From Chloroflexota bacterium (GTDB lineage Bacteria; Chloroflexota; Anaerolineae; Anaerolineales; UBA4823), in assembly GCA_030613705.1 (NCBI GenBank), contig JAUWLJ010000047.1, positions 1-9,967 of the forward strand: a DNA stretch of 9,967 nucleotides, given 5' to 3'. The notes below the pieces were generated by a model that was given only the letters and a program-made list of their open reading frames with translations, was not told the DNA's origin and ran no database searches. The translations under genes were made by a program, and so were the position numbers. Of the stretch, positions 8,591 to 9,967 are shown piece by piece; the first letter of the stretch is position 1; every line of letters begins with the position of its first letter.

Positions 8591-8596
8591 TATAAT
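8591..8596 (+). promoter_or_regulatory. -10 box of a probable leaderless promoter for the gmhB-like gene
   Basis: A perfect TATAAT is separated from the ATG (8604-8606) by only 7 bases (TACTTTT). Transcription should therefore start at or within a base or two of the ATG. There is no Shine-Dalgarno in the preceding 20 bases. The nearest -35-like sequence (TTTACT, 8571-8576) is spaced by 14 bases, shorter than the usual 16-18, so the -35 is weak. Confidence 0.6.
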
Positions 8597-8603
8597 TACT
8601 TTT

Positions 8604-9149
8604 ATGAATCCAGCTCTGTTTCTTGATCGGGATGGTGTGATTATTGAGAACCGGCCCAACTATGTCCGAACCTGGTCCGATGTTTCAATATATCCACAAG
8701 CTGTAAGAGCCCTGAAGAAAATTGAAGCGAGTGAGTATAAGATCTTTATGCTCACCAATCAATCTGCTGTTGGCAGAGGAATAATCTCTCACTCCACCGC
8801 AGATAAAATAAATAGGCGACTGGTCAAAGAAATAGAATCTGCAGGCGGTAGAGTCGATGGGGTATTCATGTGCCCCCATACACCGCATGAAAACTGTCCT
8901 TGCAGAAAACCACAGCCAGGAATGATTTTAGAAGCTGCTGCCTCTTCTCAATTAGATTTGAATAATTCGATCATGATCGGTGATGCACTCAGCGACATCA
9001 TTGCTGGACAAACTGCAGGAGTCGGGCAGAATGTTCTTGTATACACCGGTCGTGGGCTGGCTCAATCAAATCTTCCATTAGCTAACAAAATCTCCCCCTT
9101 TCTTGTCTACGAAAATTTATTAGATGCCTTATCAGATTTGATTCGCTAG
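8604..9149 (+). CDS. gmhB: HAD-family D-glycero-D-manno-heptose 1,7-bisphosphate 7-phosphatase
   Basis: This 181-residue cytosolic phosphatase has the full HAD-IIIA set: nucleophile and acid D8/D10 in LDRDG, motif II TNQS (51-54), motif III K102, and motif IV GDALSD (D127, D131). The Zn-binding residues C90, H92, C98 and C100 are all present, as in GmhB and the related HisB N-terminal domain. GmhB removes the 7-phosphate of heptose bisphosphate on the way to ADP- or GDP-heptose. The loop between H92 and C98 is several residues shorter than in the E. coli enzyme as I recall it; this loop is linked to anomer preference, so the alpha/beta choice is open. Length fits the family. The start is fixed by the conserved MNPALFLDRDG opening. 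A histidinol-phosphatase role is less likely, because a GmhA-like gene is the neighbour and no histidine genes are seen. Confidence 0.88.
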   Translation: MNPALFLDRDGVIIENRPNYVRTWSDVSIYPQAVRALKKIEASEYKIFMLTNQSAVGRGIISHSTADKINRRLVKEIESAGGRVDGVFMCPHTPHENCPCRKPQPGMILEAAASSQLDLNNSIMIGDALSDIIAGQTAGVGQNVLVYTGRGLAQSNLPLANKISPFLVYENLLDALSDLIR

Positions 9150-9192
9150 CAAGTGAAAGTATTGCCGCTTATATTTCCACCCCCGCAGTCCC

Positions 9193-9222
9193 CCTGTTTA
9201 TATAAAACCATTGATAAACAGG
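9193..9222. terminator. Possible bidirectional hairpin between convergent genes
   Basis: A perfect 9-bp inverted repeat, CCTGTTTAT (9193-9201) and ATAAACAGG (9214-9222), with a 12-base loop lies in the 105-base gap between the convergent gmhB-like and gmhA-like genes. Its position suits a shared terminator. The stem has only three G-C pairs and no U-run follows on either strand, so it is not a textbook intrinsic terminator. Confidence 0.5.
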
Positions 9223-9254
9223 ATTAATGAATACCAAATTGATCTCCCTACAAT

Positions 9255-9887
9255 TTATTTGAGGGATGATTTCTCTTCCTCTAAGGTAAGGTCAGCCAGA
9301 ATTGCCAGGGAAGAATCCTTGATGACCATTTCCATAGCCTTCTCACGCAATCCTTTCGTGATCAAATGCTCCAGCACCAGATGAATATCCTCAACATGTT
9401 CAATGCTGTAACTTGAAACGTGCAAATCTACATCTGTCAATGAACCAAGCTCACCACTATTGAAGCCGGTGAAACCAATCGCCTTGGCGCCAACCGATTT
9501 GGCAAATTGGATGGCATTAATTACATTCTCTGAATTCCCACTTGTGGATATACCGATCACAACATCGTTTGGCTGAAGATAGTTGCCGAGCTGTTCGACA
9601 AAAACATTCTCGTAGCCTTCATCATTTGCCAAGGCTGAGAACAAGGCTATATTATCGGTCAGGCCCGTCACGCGAAAATTTGGAGCCCCTTGTACGCGGG
9701 TATTCTTCCCTAAATCACAAACGAAGTGCGAAGCAGTCGCTGCACTGCCACCATTTCCCAGGATAAAAACTTGCTGGTTATCCATTCTTGCCACGTGCAG
9801 GATATCCAGAACATGCTCTATTACATCTTCAGAGAGATCGTCTAAAGCCTCCTTGAGTTCATCAATATAACTTTTAATGAAATTCAT
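9255..9887 (-). CDS. gmhA: SIS-domain phosphoheptose isomerase (sedoheptulose 7-phosphate isomerase-like)
   Basis: This 210-residue cytosolic protein is a single SIS domain of GmhA type, which converts sedoheptulose 7-phosphate to D-glycero-D-manno-heptose 7-phosphate, the first step of heptose synthesis. It has [12 protein letters not shown] (44-55), a NDEGYENVF segment (88-96), the phosphate-binding STSGNSENV (114-122) and the helix [12 protein letters not shown] (163-174). Aligned by eye with E. coli GmhA, H174 matches catalytic H180, but catalytic E65 is replaced by D58 and Q172 by E166. The protein therefore belongs to a variant branch and its substrate is slightly less certain. DiaA-type SIS proteins are a weaker alternative, because a GmhB-like gene is adjacent. 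GGAGG lies 4 bases before the ATG. Its promoter is probably near or beyond the window edge; a TATTAG at 9945-9950 is a weak -10 candidate. Confidence 0.82.
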   Translation of the reverse strand: MNFIKSYIDELKEALDDLSEDVIEHVLDILHVARMDNQQVFILGNGGSAATASHFVCDLGKNTRVQGAPNFRVTGLTDNIALFSALANDEGYENVFVEQLGNYLQPNDVVIGISTSGNSENVINAIQFAKSVGAKAIGFTGFNSGELGSLTDVDLHVSSYSIEHVEDIHLVLEHLITKGLREKAMEMVIKDSSLAILADLTLEEEKSSLK

Positions 9888-9888
9888 A

Positions 9889-9923
9889 ATACCTCCAAGG
9901 TATCCCCCCCCACCTGGGAGGAT
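9889..9923 (-). promoter_or_regulatory. Overlapping inverted repeats around the gmhA-like Shine-Dalgarno
   Basis: In the minus-strand transcript, AUCCUCCC (9923 to 9916) can pair with GGGGGGAU (9909 to 9902) through eight pairs including one G-U, with a 6-base loop. Directly after it, AUACC (9903 to 9899) can pair with GGUAU (9893 to 9889). The second stem holds part of the Shine-Dalgarno GGAGG (9896 to 9892), and the CCUCC in the first stem is the exact complement of GGAGG. The two stems share two bases. Regulation is inferred only. Confidence 0.35.
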
Positions 9924-9967
9924 TTTCCTTATCCCGTGAAACCACTAATATCGAAAAACTGATCTAG

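Noticed and set aside
9255..9887. DiaA (replication initiator-associating) identity for the SIS protein
   Set aside because: A GmhB-like gene is the immediate neighbour, and the His-containing carboxyl helix matches GmhA catalytic layout, so phosphoheptose isomerase is the better call.
1..9967. CRISPR arrays, tRNA or rRNA genes, insertion sequences
   Set aside because: No regularly spaced direct repeats, no cloverleaf-like conserved arms, no transposase frame or terminal inverted repeats were seen.

Overview
The window holds seven genes for a cell-surface glycan. Five lie head-to-tail on the minus strand (251-8461) in an operon-like arrangement. A divergent plus-strand gene (8604-9149) follows, and a minus-strand gene (9255-9887) converges on it. 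Base composition is moderate. The last operon product has a signal peptide, a long beta-propeller ectodomain, a Ser/Thr/Pro-rich stalk and a C-terminal membrane anchor with a short basic tail. That architecture, together with a cobalamin-type radical SAM enzyme and heptose genes but no recognisable LPS-core genes, suggests an environmental bacterium, perhaps Chloroflexota (Anaerolineae-like). This is inference from protein style, not from a marker gene.

Operon in transcription order (right to left): a left-handed beta-helix O-acetyltransferase (7715-8461); a dolichyl-phosphate-mannose-synthase-like GT2 with a four-helix membrane tail (6510-7715, GTG start overlapping the previous TAG by one base); a cobalamin-binding radical SAM enzyme (4801-6459); a multi-pass O-antigen ligase/polymerase-like protein with a C-terminal TPR-like domain (2924-4795); and a membrane-anchored Asp-box (BNR) protein (251-2920). 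Junctions are tight (1-base overlap, 50 bases from the chosen radical SAM start, 5 bases, 3 bases), so co-transcription and translational coupling are likely. A TATAAT box just before the radical SAM gene may add an internal promoter.

Right end: GmhB-like heptose-bisphosphate phosphatase (plus strand) and GmhA-like sedoheptulose-7-phosphate isomerase (minus strand) are two steps of nucleotide-activated D-glycero-D-manno-heptose synthesis. The matching kinase and nucleotidyltransferase are not in the window. The gmhB-like gene has a perfect TATAAT only 7 bases before its ATG and no Shine-Dalgarno, which implies a leaderless mRNA. The gmhA-like gene has the opposite layout: a strong Shine-Dalgarno embedded in inverted repeats.

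Working model (inference): heptose enters a lipid-linked glycan. The GT2 supplies a polyprenyl-phosphate sugar, the acetyltransferase and radical SAM enzyme modify sugar or lipid, and the ligase transfers the glycan outside the membrane. The stalked Asp-box protein may be the acceptor or a glycan-binding partner. The most interesting open points are the radical SAM substrate and the ligase/stalk-protein pairing.
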